A stretch of DNA of 64,000 nt from Bromus sterilis (lineage: Eukaryota; Streptophyta; Magnoliopsida; Poales; Poaceae): NCBI GenBank assembly GCA_950022295.1, contig OX465600.1, forward strand, positions 28,247,282-28,311,281. The letters run 5' to 3'. The notes under the pieces were generated by a model, which saw only the letters and a list, made by a program, of their open reading frames with translations, was not told where the DNA came from and made no database searches. Below, in pieces: positions 46,511 to 58,525 of this stretch (position 1 is the stretch's first letter; the number at the start of each line of letters is the position of its first letter). The translations under genes and the position numbers were made by a program.

Positions 46511-49345
46511 TTCTTCTTTTGCATCATGCCTAGCTTAAAGGCATAAAATAAAGCGCTTTCGGGAGGCAGCCCGCAACGAATTTAGGTTTATTTTTGCTTT
46601 TTGTTGTGTCTTGATGTTTGTTATTACTGTAGAAACATCATTGTATCTTTATTTTTCAGCTTTGTGCCAAGTTATAGCCTCTTATGATAAGGGAAGCAAA
46701 AGTTATGACATGCTGTCCGGAAAAAAGATTCTGTACCTTGACAGAAAAATTTGAATCAAATCACCAGATCATCTTTTTGATCTGAATTGTTTTGACAACG
46801 TGCTCTATACAATTTTGACACTTTCGTATGTTCTGAGTTTTTTGATTTGAGTTGCAGAAGTGCCCCTAAAAAATTCTTTACTACCTGCTGGTATGTTCTT
46901 CACAGATTCTGCCACGTTTTGTCTCTCCTAACTTTTGCAAACCTTAAGCTTGCTTTTTCTTTGCAAAAACTTTTTGGCACTCTTGAGAAACAGTAGCCCT
47001 TCAAGAATATCTTTATATCCAGTGGGGAAAAATTATTTTATTAAGGGTACTAACCTCTCTAATCAGCTTATGATGAGTTTTGTATGAAGGGAGTTTTCAA
47101 GTGTGCGATGGAAGATGATGAAAGAAGATTCAGGAGTGTCAAACGCTCAAGCTTGGGATGCCCCCATGCATCCCCAACAAACATTCAAGGAGACTCAAGC
47201 GTCTAAGCTTGGGGATGCCCCCGTGCATCCCCTTCTCCATCAACAATCATCAGTTCGTCCTTCGTCTCACTATATTTTTATCACTTCATGCGTTATGTGC
47301 TATGCTTGGAGCGTCTCGCTCTTAGGTTTTATTTTTAGTTTTCTTTAGTTTAGCTTGCTGGTCATAACAAGTTAGACCCCATCTTACTTTGTGTGGGAGA
47401 GAAACACGCTCCACTTTTAAAATCTAGAACACATCATAGGATTTTTCCTGCTTATCTTTTTGCTGTTGTGTGTTCTTTATCTTTTCATAGTTGCTGCCAT
47501 GTTTAGTTTTAGTCTTAGTTTGTCTTTAGCAAGAGCCTTGGCTTTTGTTTAGTTTGTTGCTGGAACTCTTTTTAGTTTTCATGTTTATCTTGTTAAAGAG
47601 AGTTGGTTGTTGCACTGAGTTGTGTCTTTTCTTGAAAGTAGGTAATTGAAGTTGCTATTTAATTCTAGTAGTAACTTGCAATAGTTTTGAGGTATTGATG
47701 TGAGTAATGTTTGAACTTTTGGTGTCAAGAGCTCTAGCCTATTAGTGATAGGTGTCGTATTTTGGGAAATCCGTGTGTATTTTCAAAACCTACAAAACTA
47801 GTTGAGAACTCTAGCTACTAGATGGATCACTAATCTTTGGAGGGATCGAATATTAGAGTACACTCACGTACCATGAGTCGAGGATGCGCAAGGATAACCA
47901 AACCCCCATACACTCCTCCTCGGGGTACTTGTCTCTTTGTGAACCTCCTTATTAGATTGAGAGTTACCGATAATAAGTGCATGAGTTCTTCGGACTAATG
48001 TAAGTATTGAAAGTTGACACTTCCACCTTCCCATATTTTGCTAGCCTCTCTCGTGTCGTGCATTGCCTTCTTCTTACTTCGAGAGTTGGTGTCCACCTTC
48101 GCCGGTACATCCAAACCCTTGGCATGATACGCTCTGTCATCATAAACCTCCTTATATCTTTCCTCAAAACAGCCACCATACCTACCTATCAAGGAATTTC
48201 CATATCTTTTCCGAGATATATTGCCATGCAACATCCACCTCTTCATGACTTGATCTTCATGTCATACATGTTCCTGCTACACTGGCAGCGACATACATTG
48301 CATACATCATGATAGTTACATCTTCTTTATGATTTTGAGTACCTTGTAAAGTGTGAAAGATCTCCTTTACCTTCTTGTAAAATAGAGTGTTGCCCTTAAG
48401 TGAGGAAAAGATCCCAAAGTGGACACAATAAAAGATCCCAAAGAGGACAAATGAGAGTTAAATAAAAAGAGCCATGGAGGCCACCAAAAAATACAAAAAA
48501 ATAGAAAAAGAGAAAAAGAAATAAAAAGAGAGAAAGGGGCAACACTACTATCCTTTTGAGAGATCCACACTAGTACTCCCTTTATATCCTTGTACTCCAT
48601 AGAGATGATCATTATGCATATAGCTATGTGGGGACCTTCACACTATAGAACTTGGCTTGCATATTCAAGGATGAGCCTCCTCAAACGAGATCTAGGTCTT
48701 CATGAGCAAGCAAGTTAGCTGCACCCCCACTAGTTCCATTGGAGAGCTTCTTAGCTCGTATGTGCATCCGTTGCATGGCAATCCCTATTCCTCACATCAT
48801 ATCTATCATTTGGCATCTCTTGCCTATGATTGTCCTCATTGATGTGAGCCTTTCTCATCCTTTTTTGTCTTCCTCATCCGTACTCCTCTCTTTGCCATCC
48901 TAAGTGTCAAATCTCGTGCTTACGCTCATCCATTGCATGAGTGCTCAAAATATTGAAAAAGGAGTGGATCAAATTGACTTGTACCTGGCTAGTGTCTGGG
49001 GACGAGTCAAGATAAGATTCCATAAAAAGACCAAGTGTGAAACTTTAGTAGATTGAGTTCTCAACAAATAAATATTTTTCTCATATTCCCTATCCCCCTT
49101 CTTGCACGCAAACACCATTTGGAGACATTCGAGTCACGGACAGCGAGAGCTCTTGCACCTAATGTTCTTTTGTTACTTGTTTCAATGCTAATATAGACTC
49201 TTGCATGTTATGACTTGAATTGAATCTCTAACCTTGATTGCTTTACTTTTCAAAGTTCTTATATGGTTGCTAGCATGTCACCACAGAAATTATGCCGTTA
49301 TCATTTACCTACTCGAGGACGAGCAGGAATTAAGCTTGGGGATGT
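46511..49345 (+). other. Element H non-coding internal region replacing pol
   Basis: 2.8 kb with no RT, RNase H or integrase motif in any frame. AAGCTTGGGGATG-like words occur three times: near 47150, near 47210, and as the polypurine tract at 49332-49344 before the 3' LTR. The short open frames here (for example 47964-48312) have no homology-like features. This gag-pro plus long spacer layout is typical of non-autonomous Athila derivatives. Confidence 0.75.
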
Positions 49346-50988
49346 TGATACGTCCAAAATGTATCTATAATTTCTGCTTGCTCCATGCATGTTTTGTGTG
49401 ATATTGCTATGATCTAGATACACTTTCATACACTTTTGATCATGTTTGGACTAACCTATTAACTCAGTGCACCACAGTGCCAGTTCCTGTTTTCTGCTGT
49501 TTTTCTATTTCAGTTTTCCCCCATATAAAAAGTGCTCCAAAAATTCAGGAAAAATCAGATAAAAAATCAGCGTGAAGGAACCTTCCGGAAGAACCTGGGT
49601 GGGGCCAGAGGGACACCACCAGGGACCCAGGTGCCTTGGTGGCGCGCCCTAGGGCCTGGCCGCGCCAGGGGGGCGCCTGGACCCCTGGTGGGCCCCCTGG
49701 CTGCCCCCCCTTCGCCTATATATTCTCCGTGACGAGAAACCCTCGAGGAAAGAACCCTTTTTTGCGATCTCTCCTCTGTTCCTCCGCCGCCGCGCTTCCG
49801 AGATCGGGAGCACCAGAAGACCTCTTCCCGGCACCCTGCCGGAGGGAGGGACGACCTCCGGGAGTCTCCTCTCCACCATGGATTCTTCCCGGATGTCTCG
49901 TGAGTAGTTTCCTTTGGACCATGGGTCCGTGATCAGTAGCTATGTGATGTTCTCCTCCCCTCTTTGTTCTTCATGGTTTAGACCTCGTGAGCTGCCCTAC
50001 ATGATCGAGGCACTTTTGTAATCTTTCTGCTGTTGCTATGCTGAGTTTGATGGGATCTGATGAATTATGAGATTATGTTCAGATTGTGATTGAGTAATAT
50101 ATTTGGTTCTTATCTCTTATATTTTTTTTCTTAAGTAATTCTTGCATGTTCTCCGTTGCTGTTTATTGCTTTGGACAAGTAGTAGGTAGTAATTCCAAGA
50201 GGGAACGTTTTGCTCGATTGTGGGTTCATGCCCCCTGATGACTAGCTTGAGTGACAGAAACATGAGTCTAGGGGATGTGCTGTTGCCACAAGGGGTAAAA
50301 CAACGGTGCTTGTAACCGCGGTTACAAGGATTGTTTACTTTACGCAAAGTGCTTTTTAATGCAGTTGTCTGTTGCTTTGGGTTTACACTTTGGGTGGGGC
50401 TCGCAACTTAATACCAACGAGATGTTCTGGATAGATATCTCAAGGTGGATGATTAGTAGTAGATGCAGTTGGATTTCGGTCTACTTATTTTGGCGTACTG
50501 CCCGTGCTTTTGAGCCTCTTCCTTTCTTTTGTAGCATAGTTAGCATTGCGGTACGTTCATAATCCTGTCAATTACCCTTCTGTAATTTGGTCACCTCACA
50601 TAGCAGTTTTATCGTCTTTTGGGAGAGAGACATCACTAGTGAACATCACGTATCCCGGTACATATCTTCATCACTGTTTCCACGCTCATTTACTTTTCTG
50701 CTTTTACTTTCGGTTGCTATCATTATCCCTTGTGTTTGATCCTTTGTGAACAACAAGACCGGAGAGATTGACAACCTCTCTGAACTTCGTTGGGAACAAA
50801 GTTATTTGTGTCTGTGTGCAGGTCCGCGTCAGTTGCGCCGCTGACACCTACTTATCATCTCCGGAGTCCTGCTGGAGACAAACCTTGGTATCTTTACTGA
50901 GGGAAATTTGCTGTTGTGCTACATCACGCCTTCCACTTGGGGTTTACCAACGAAGGGCGAGAAATCACTATCATCACCTCGCACATCA
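49346..50988 (+). repeat. Element H 3' LTR
   Basis: 1643 bp, TGATACGTCC...CACATCA, uninterrupted. It gives the empty sites for the CACTA at 9604 and for G2. TATA-like box at 49717-49723; 20-bp palindrome at 50309-50328. Confidence 0.92.
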
Positions 50989-52258
50989 GGGACATGGGGG
51001 TCCGGAGGAACAGAGGAATCCCAATTAAGGGAGGAGTGCAGAATCGAGCTCTTGTGGGTTCTACGTTTCCCTCGGCCGGGCTCATGCTCGATCTAGAAGC
51101 TGGCCACCAGGATTTGCATTGCAGCAATAGAGGAGGATATCAGGAGGATGGTGCTCCATCGATCAGTCGATACAAGGGAGATGATAGCCTGGGCGCTGGT
51201 GGTGAAGGATTCACCTCAATTGCGCAGGAGGATGAAGTGGCAGGTGTTCTGGGAGCTATAGCCACCGGAATCCCTGGCGATAGTCCAAGATCTAGAGTTG
51301 TGACCTTCATTAGCCCACGGGTAGTGTATAGCCTGAAACTGAATTCTTCACTGGTCTCATCAGCTGCTAATTTGGATTTGCCCGGTGCAAAAGAGAGAAA
51401 GTTGTCGAGCTGGAAAGAGGCAGGTGGAGGTGAACTATGTGGACCTAGATGAGGAATTCTTTAGCCAGTTGTGGGATGTTGACCTGGTGAAAAGACCAAA
51501 TGCTAGAGTTCCCTCAACCCAATCAATCCACATCCTGCAAAACTTCTTCTATAATGTTGATGTCCCTGACATTAACTCACAACACTCTGGAAGCACGAAC
51601 AATGTTGGCATATTGTTTGTAGAATCAGGGGACATCACCAAGCAGGAACTAGCAAAAGAGTTCTCTGAGATCTATAAAACCAATTGGCCTTGGCCCATCA
51701 ATACCCTAGATGATTGGGCCTTTCTGGTGAAATTCCCCCCTACAATCCTTGTAGAATAAGTTGCAGGTTACCCCTGTTTTGGACTCAAAAAGGATCATGC
51801 GACTGTTAAAGTAGAAGTTTGCAAAGGAAAGATGGATCCTGAAGCTGCATTACAGGAAGTTTGGATCAAGATCAGAAAACTGAACCCCAAATGGTGTGAG
51901 TAGTCAGTGTATGACCAGATTACATCTGCTTTTGGGCTGCTGGTGAATGTTGTTAGCAGCACAACTTCCAGTCCTTATATGAAACAGTAAGACTCAAGGT
52001 GTCATGCAAAGACCCAAAAAAAATCCATCAGAGAGAGTATTTGGAATCCAGGGGGCACTCTACATGGTCTTCATTGAGGTGGAACCAATACCCACCCCTG
52101 CTGAAGCTGATGAAGATGAAGATTCCCCACCCCCAGCAGATGAAGGTCTGAATTTGGACTCTGAGATGACAAATGGACAAACTTCACATGATGTTAGATC
52201 ACAAAGAAGCTCTAGGACACTGGCTATGAGCAAAGTTCAGGAGTATTTTCCAACAATA
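50989..52258 (+). pseudogene. LINE-like ORF1 relic, 3' part (DUF4283-like)
   Basis: Continues the host sequence of 8864-9420. Frames over 50989-51770 include VNYVDLDEEFFSQLW, GDITKQELAKEFSEIYK and WPWPINTLDDWAFLVKFPP. After a stop comes KVEVCKGKMDPEAALQEVWI, then, after further stops and a frame change, VSCKDPKKIPSERVFGIQG and an acidic tail (PAEADEDEDSPPPADEG). This succession matches DUF4283-type ORF1 proteins of plant LINEs, which bind nucleic acid. At least three stops or frame changes show decay. A CACTA-type end at 52259 interrupts it. Confidence 0.6.
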
Positions 52259-53584
52259 CACTATTAGTATAGTAGCCATAGAAGAATGAATATTAATAGA
52301 GTGTCCTAAAGGAACCGCGCTGCAGGTATATATTAGTTGCACGGTCCAGAGAAGCGCGCTGCAGGAGAATAAACATTAGTAGCACGGCCATAGGGCCCCC
52401 GCGCTGCTACTGTGTGGTCACAATTGTGGTTCCCATTGGATGGCCAATTTAGAAGCGCGCAAGCCCAGACCTGCGCTACAGATGTCTAAGAGATCTGCAG
52501 CGCGGCTTTCCGAACAGGCGCTGCTAATGTGGTTAGCACCGACCGGTTATTTTGGGCCCACATATCAGCAGCACGCCTCTCGCATACCTGCGTTGTAGAT
52601 GTCACATCCATCTACAACGCGGACCCGCATACCCGCGCTGCAGATGTTTTGCTATAATACTGCATCTGGATCTCACTCCTACTCTCACTCTCACTCACAC
52701 TCGATCTATATCCCCGTCGCTCGCCCAAGCTCTCACCGTCACCGGAGGCCAGGCTGCGCTCGCTCCTCCTAACCGTCGCCGGAGACCGCTCCCACGCCCT
52801 CCTTGCCGTCGCCGTCGCCAGAGGCCGCCCCCTCGCCCGGTGAGTCCCCCCCTCCTCAATGTTAGGTTGTTAGCATATTGAGGCAATTAGGATTTTTGTT
52901 AGTATATTGAGACAATTCGAATTTTTGTTAGCATATTGAGCCAATTAGAATATGTGTTAGCATATTGAGGCAATTAGGATTTTTGGTGAGCAAATTTACA
53001 TTAGAAAATGTCATATAAATTTTTTGCTGAGCAAACTTCAGTTTTCATATAAAAAACAGAACTAAGTTAATTACAAAAAATCCCTAAATTGACATTGTTT
53101 TCAGGGATCTGAGTGGCCTATGTTTCGCCGGAATGTCGATTCATTTTTGTTCCGGCAAATTTCAGGCACTCGATATGTCCAATTTTTTGCAAAGGCCATG
53201 CCGAAATTTTTCGTGGATTTCGGCATGACTTGTGCTAGAAAAGTAGGGCATATCGAGTGCCTGGGATTTGCTTGAACTAAAATTAAACGGTGTTCCAGCA
53301 TGAAATTACTTTTCATCATTATTTTTCTCCTTTTTTAGAATGCCGATGATTAAAACACATTGTGGCACTATACGTCATCAGGGACGGGGGCCAGCGATCC
53401 TTGTGATATGTACAAGTACGAAACTTGTGCATCCTACTTGAGTCTCTGTCTCCCCGTCCCCGAAATCGCTTGTGTGTTTCCAATGTAATATATATGTATG
53501 AGGCACTAGTTAGTGTGTAATTTTGTTAGTTTGTTTGTTACACTAGTTTGTTAGTGTTTAACTATGAGACACTAGTTAGTGTAA
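52259..53584 (+). mobile_element. Decayed non-autonomous CACTA-like element
   Basis: Begins CACTATTAG in the LINE relic, followed by an array of GCGCTGCAG / CTGCAGCGC motifs (52310-52650) resembling CACTA subterminal repeats. A GC-rich exon-like block (52690-52840) ends at a donor-like CCCG|GTGAGTCC. The intron-like interval contains a foldback (53149-53277) and ends TTTTTTAG at about 53338, before an ATG. The LINE resumes near 53585. No matching right terminus or TSD is clear, so the right end is probably deleted. Confidence 0.5.
53149..53277. repeat. 129-bp imperfect foldback
   Basis: Arms 53149-53207 and 53217-53277 are inverted repeats of ~60 bp with about a dozen mismatches and a 9-bp loop. 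Perfect blocks include CAGGCACTCGATATG with CATATCGAGTGCCTG, and CATGCCGAAAT with ATTTCGGCATG. As RNA it would form one long hairpin. Confidence 0.75.
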
Positions 53585-54235
53585 AAAATGTAGCTAGATT
53601 CTGGATATCACACAACAAGAACTCTGCCATGGACGCAATTACCACTGCATTACTTTGGTGTCTATGTAAACATAGGAATTCTATGATATTCGATAACACT
53701 ATCTGGATATTTGTAAACCAGGTGTGGAGAACTGTCCTTCGTACCATCAGGTACTGGTTGGTGGTATTGCCAGAGATCCACAGGGCGAAGTTGGTGACCT
53801 TTGCAGACTCGCTAGATGTGATACTCAGAAACCCCAAGTTGATCCTAAGTGGCTAAGGGACAGCCTATTGGCCACTGGAGATGGTTGCATCCTCTGTTGC
53901 TCCCCCAACAATGACATGTGCATCCAAGGTGTGGTGATGTCTGTGAGCCCAGTATCGTCGCTGAGCACATGCTGGTCTCCTAGGGCGACATCAATCGACC
54001 CCCCCCCCTCTGAAGACAAGGAAGTCCTTGTAAGCTTGATGCAAAAATCTACTATCTACTTTCTGTCTAGGTGGCTTTTGGCGCTCTCTAATCGGCTAAA
54101 TTTCTATATTCCTATCTATGTTGGGATGTAATAACCCCACTCTAGCCTTATAATGGATCATGCACTCAACTTTTTTTTGTTCTCAATGAAATGAAACCGG
54201 GGAGAATGCTCATGTTCCTCTAAAAAAATAAACAT
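53585..54235 (+). pseudogene. LINE ORF2 3' end
   Basis: The frame 53548-53856 reads NSAMDAITTALLWCLCKHR and WRTVLRTIRYWLVV, as in the region after the RT zinc-binding domain near the C-terminus of grass LINE ORF2. The LINE 3' untranslated region follows, ending GTTCCTCTAAAAAAATAAAC at about 54230, a short A-rich LINE-type tail. Endonuclease and RT are missing between ORF1 and this piece. Confidence 0.6.
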
Positions 54236-54239
54236 GATA

Positions 54240-55153
54240 ACTCGCTCTTCGACTCTTTTGGCACCCTCAAGCTTCGCTTCCTCAAGTGTAAATCTTCGCT
54301 CCCCTCCACCTTCAACTTCCTCTCCTCGACCGCTAACTTGGATCTTCATTTCTCCTCCTCCAACATCTTGAGCTCATTCCATCTTTCTATGTTATCTTCT
54401 TTGCGTTTGATCGCCAACAATTTGTTGGCCACAATCAAGGCCATATATTCTATTTTGTATGTGCCACCAAATGCACTTACCTTCCTTTCTCTTTTGCAAT
54501 TATGTTACCTTCCGACCTTTGTTGACCTTTCCATCTTCCTCTTGATCTTTTTGGAGTTATCTCCAAAATTCTCCAAATCCACTTTTGATTGGTAGAAAGT
54601 ACCTTGTAGCAATGGAACACTGCAAATGACTTATGGCCATATTTTTATTTTTTTCCTTTTGATGAGCTCTTGTAAGATAGAACCATAGTCCATCACCGGC
54701 ATACCGCATGAAGGTGCATGGTTCAATTGATCAATGCAACCGCACCATCGGTTGCATTGATCTTGGATGGTGCTCCAAAGATGTTGAAGTGAGCCTTGGG
54801 TTCGTCTTGATGTGACCTTCACGGAGTTGCTATTGTGTTCCAAAAATTTCCCCGAAAATGATCTTAGGATTGATATGTTCCAATAGTTGCATCCAAGCAT
54901 TGCAAAGATCTAGATCTCCGGCTTCATGATAGTTGTGAGTCCTAAACCTCTTGATCGGTTGAGTCTTGACCTCCACTGGATCATCATCTTCCATTATCAC
55001 CTCCACTTCAGTAGTCTCATCTACGGTCACCTCCTCCTCGATCTCATCCTAGACCTCATCCTCTTGGGCCTCCCCTTGAAGAACTTGATTGAAAATTGAA
55101 TCATAATTAAGCTCCTCAAGGCCAAGTGTCCGAGAAGACTCCAAGGACACCAT
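54240..55153 (-). pseudogene. Myb/SANT-like, NAM-associated-type protein pseudogene
   Basis: The minus-strand ATG at 55151-55153 starts MVSLESSRTLGLEEL. An acidic stretch is broken by an in-frame TAG near 55050, then KRFRTHNYHEAGDLDLCNAW (start of a Myb/SANT-like helix). After a frame change comes SRRTQGSLQHLWSTIQDQCN, a hallmark of this plant family, and APSCGMPVMDYGSILQELIK. Decayed C-terminal helical sequence follows (RRFTLEEAKLEGAKRVEER near 54240-54310). Such proteins occur as host genes and as the second ORF of PIF/Harbinger transposons; no Harbinger transposase is visible. Its 3' end abuts the LINE tail. Confidence 0.6.
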
Positions 55154-56430
55154 GATTCGACCGTTCTCGTCTCCGCACTATGACAAAAACATCGAAAAAC
55201 TTCATCCATCGACCTCCAACATTCACCGCGAAATGCAAATGGCCAAAATGAGAAAGATTTTTTTACGTTGTGGGCATTTCATCAAACACTTGGCGGCCAC
55301 GATCTTTTTTGCCGGGTGCATCGGTTGGGCAACCAACGATGGTGCTTGTAGAGGTGGTCGGAGAAGAGGAACCGATCAGCAGACAGGTCCGAGGAGTTGG
55401 CACGACCTTCTTCTTCTTCATCATCAACGCTAGTTCGGTGAGGGCCGTGGAGGCCTACATCGGGTTTCAGCCGCGTTTGGTATCACTGGGAGTTTTGGGA
55501 GGAACTCGGCCGAGGCCGGTTGCGTGGTGGACTTCCTACCGGTGGTGGTAGTGAATGGGTTGGAATAGTGGGGATCTTTCTTCCCAGCCACTTATATATA
55601 ACATAGGGCGGCACGTGGTTATTTTCGGCGGAGGCGACATGCCAACAATGGTCTTTGATGGGGGTGGAAAAAGGGTCATGGGAATCAATTCCAGCCAAAG
55701 CCGAGGTCATCGGCGGCGAAGGTGGTGCGTGTGGAGGGGGTGGCGTGGAGCACGCCTCGACGCAGGAAAAGAAAGATGAGGAGGAAGTTTTACTAGGTCG
55801 AGCGGGGGGCGAGTATATTTATGTGCTCATGCTCAAATATTTTGGGCTGGAGTAAAAAAATTAATCCATTAATCATTTTGGGGTCAGCTAGGTGTCTGTT
55901 AGTGTCGTAAAACTAAAAATATACTCCACTATAGGATTTGAAGGGATCGTCTAGAGATGAGCTAAGATTATCTCTCTGGCACTTGTTGGTAGTCCTGATT
56001 TTATCCGTGCGAGACCTATTAGTTTGGTTTAGTGCGGGTGGTAGGTTGTCTAGTGGTGGCGGTGGAATTTCTAACCCAATGCATTGTAGCAAGATGGCAA
56101 TAACAGATGATTGACTTCAATTTGACGAGTACCCAGTCTTGAGATTCGAAATGAAAATCATAGGTCCAACCCGCGTTTGTTATATCTGGCAATGAAGATG
56201 TTTTTGCATCATTACTTTGTTGAATTCATTGCTCGAACTAGTTATTTAGGATGAAAACCTATAATACGATTGTTGATGGTTCGTCCGGTCATGGCAACTC
56301 TTGAGTGTCGCTCTTCACTGGTTGACATTTTAATTGATACCTCCTATTTGAACATTTACCATTTCATCGGATTCCAAGTGTTAATTAGTTTGCATTGGTG
56401 TTTCGATGCTTTTTTCCATTGGAAATTTTC
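55154..56430. other. No gene recognised; possible promoter side of the pseudogene
   Basis: Upstream of the minus-strand pseudogene. A TATA-like TTATATATAAG on the minus strand near 55593-55604 lies ~440 bp from its ATG. The remainder (55600-56430) shows G-rich and then AT-rich sequence with no convincing ORF or repeat. Confidence 0.3.
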
Positions 56431-56439
56431 ATACCAATT

Positions 56440-57130
56440 TCATCCTGCAATCTTTGAGGTATTTCTTTTGTTGAATAACTTGATGTGCGAGGAAAAACTT
56501 AAGCCTACCTTTTATAGACACTTGATATTCTTTGTTCATAAATTTAGAAAAATGATGTTGTGAGAGTTAATATTTTCAAATATAATATCATACACATATA
56601 TTGAACACACAAATATATCTTTTCCATATTCTAGTGAATAGAGTGGAATCATTGGTTCCTGGTTTGAAGCCCTCCTTTTCCAGCAACTTCTTAATTGTAT
56701 CACACCAAGCTCAAGAAAATTGCGTGGATCCATACAGAGCTTTGTGAAGCCTATACACTTTGTCAGGATACCTTGGGTCCTCCAAATCTAGTGGTTGTTT
56801 GACATACAATTTTGCCTTGATAGTACCGTTGAGGATTGCACTTTCAAATCCACTTGAAAGAGAAGAATATTATGAGAACTTTCTGAGGATGCACGGGGCG
56901 ATTTTGTTTTGGTTGCTTTGGGTCATCTTGATTTTCTTCATCACCAAAAGTTTCTTCATCACCAACATCATTTACTTTGAGAAGTGTTGGAACTCATAGA
57001 GGTGTATCGTTTTGGGAGGTAGTAGCTTGTTTTCAAAAGTTTTGACTTCCGCTGATACCCATCTCAATTATTTTCTCAATGAGAGAAGGTTCATCTAAAT
57101 GAAGAGGAAATTTATCCTCATCTTTGCCAT
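56440..57130 (-). pseudogene. Copia reverse transcriptase fragment
   Basis: Minus strand around 56860-56690 reads SAILNGTIKAKLYVKQPLDL, then EDPRYPDKVYRLHKALYG, the well-conserved Ty1/copia RT block, followed by DTIKKLLEKEG. Further down, GFKPGTNDSTLF and a decayed counterpart of the FVDDIIFGS region lead to KFFLAHQVIQ (FFLGLQI in intact copies). Several frameshifts and stops. No LTR or integrase nearby. An old, truncated copy. Confidence 0.7.
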
Positions 57131-57239
57131 TAGTTTTATCAAGCCGCACATTTATAGTTTCCATAACCTTTAAGAAGAAAGAGTTGCATACTTTGTAAGT
57201 ATGTGACCTTGATCCATAATCGAGCTTTAAGCAACAATT

Positions 57240-58525
57240 GTAAAGAATTCTATAAAAAAATGCTACAACTTAAGTCTAACAGTGGTCTATCTACCAAGAA
57301 GCCTCGCAGGACTAACAGAAACAGAAATAAAGAAGTAAAACGGTTATTCATGAATGGTGTTTTTTGAAACTGTCGAGCAGGTCGTAGGGATGGCATGGCC
57401 ACCTACTTCTCTGACCTTATTAAGGACCATGCCCTGTCTTTCATCTGTGTACAAAAAACGAAGAAGAAAACTTTTTCTCCTAGTTATATTAGGAAGATGG
57501 ACCTCTACAACCTACAACCTGTTTTCTTGTAATTGGGTGACCTCTGTGGGTAAATTTGGCGGCCTTCTTTCTAGAGTTCGAAAAAATAAACTTGAAATTG
57601 TATCTTGTACTCAGGGTAAATTCATCCTACAACTTATTGTCTTTGATGTGGAAGATAATTGTGTTTGGGGCTGCCTTTTTGTCTATATGGTGCGGCTCAG
57701 GACGACGATAAGGAAGAGTTCCTTTCGGAGCAAACTTTCTTCTGCACCCATATGTCTATTCCTTTTGTTGTTGGTGGCGACTTTAATATTTTGTGCAATA
57801 GTGGAAAAAAGAATAAGCGGTTCTTGAGAATCAAACATATTAATCGTTTTAATAATGTGAATAATGCGGCCGATTTGCGAGAGATCTATACATGAGTGGG
57901 GGATGTATAACTGGTCCAATAACCAGTCCCATCCCATGTTAGAAAAACTCGATATAATCTTGATGAGTTCGAGCTAGGAAGCCTATTTCCCCTTGGTCAC
58001 TGTGTAGAGGCTAGTTAGGGGTGTGTCTGATACTCTGATCACAATCCACTCCTCGTATGCTTTGATATTAATACCCCGACTCCTCCCAAATAGAAAGATT
58101 TTCTCTTTGAGCTAAGGTGGATGCGATTTTTTTGCCTATTGCTCGTGACATATGGATCGAGAGGGTTCATTGTAGTGACCCGATTGACATCCTAAAAATT
58201 AAATTGAATGGAATCATAAAGTACTTTAAAGGCTGGGGAGCCACTAAATTTGGTCATGCCCTCAAGCGTAATTTTTTTTACAGATATCTGTAACATTTAA
58301 ACTGCCGAAGAGCAGGGCCCCTTGATGTTGATATGTCATTATGTCTTGACGTGAAGCTGAGCTTAGAGCGGAGCTCTTTGATCTCCTAGCTGAAGAAGAA
58401 ACCTTTTGGCTGTAGCAGACCAATGAGAGATGGTTGCTTCAGGGGATTGCAATACGGCCTTCTACCATAGAGTGGCTAACGGCAGAAAACGGAAAATACT
58501 ATTCACTCTATGAGGAGAGAAGTTC
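57240..58525 (+). pseudogene. LINE ORF2 5' fragment (APE-type endonuclease)
   Basis: Pieces in three frames read NGVFWNCR, FSPSYIRKMDLYNLQP, DDDKEEFLSEQTFFCTHMSI, FVVGGDFNIL, NKRFLRIKHINRFNNV and SDHNPLLVCFDINTP. These match the exonuclease-endonuclease-phosphatase domain of grass LINEs, which nicks target DNA. GDFNI and SDHNPL carry conserved metal-binding and catalytic positions. The part before RT follows (IDILKIKLNGIIKYFKGWG) and stops at NTIHSM near 58525. Many stops; not functional. It could be a separate LINE from the one at 50989-54235. Confidence 0.7.

Larger units (their letters stand above)
9421..50988 (+). mobile_element. Element H: Athila-type Ty3/gypsy, non-autonomous, split by nested insertions
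   Basis: LTRs begin TGATACGTCC and end CACATCA. The 5' LTR survives as three pieces (9421-9603, 12433-13109, 43497-44277; 1641 bp in total). The 3' LTR is 49346-50988 (1643 bp). A tRNA-Asp-type primer site (TGGCGCCATTGCCGGGGA) at 44289 and an Athila-style gag plus protease support the lineage. RT, RNase H and integrase are absent and replaced by ~2.8 kb of non-coding sequence. Flanking 5-mers GGGGC (9416-9420) and GGGAC (50989-50993) are a TSD with one mismatch. Confidence 0.88.

Noticed and set aside
47964..48312. Overlapping ~100-codon ORFs in H
   Set aside because: Short, overlapping on both strands, no motif; consistent with the non-coding spacer.
55270..55855. Several 60-90-codon ORFs upstream of the Myb/SANT pseudogene
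   Set aside because: Overlapping in all frames, no recognisable motif, G-rich composition; not supportable as genes.
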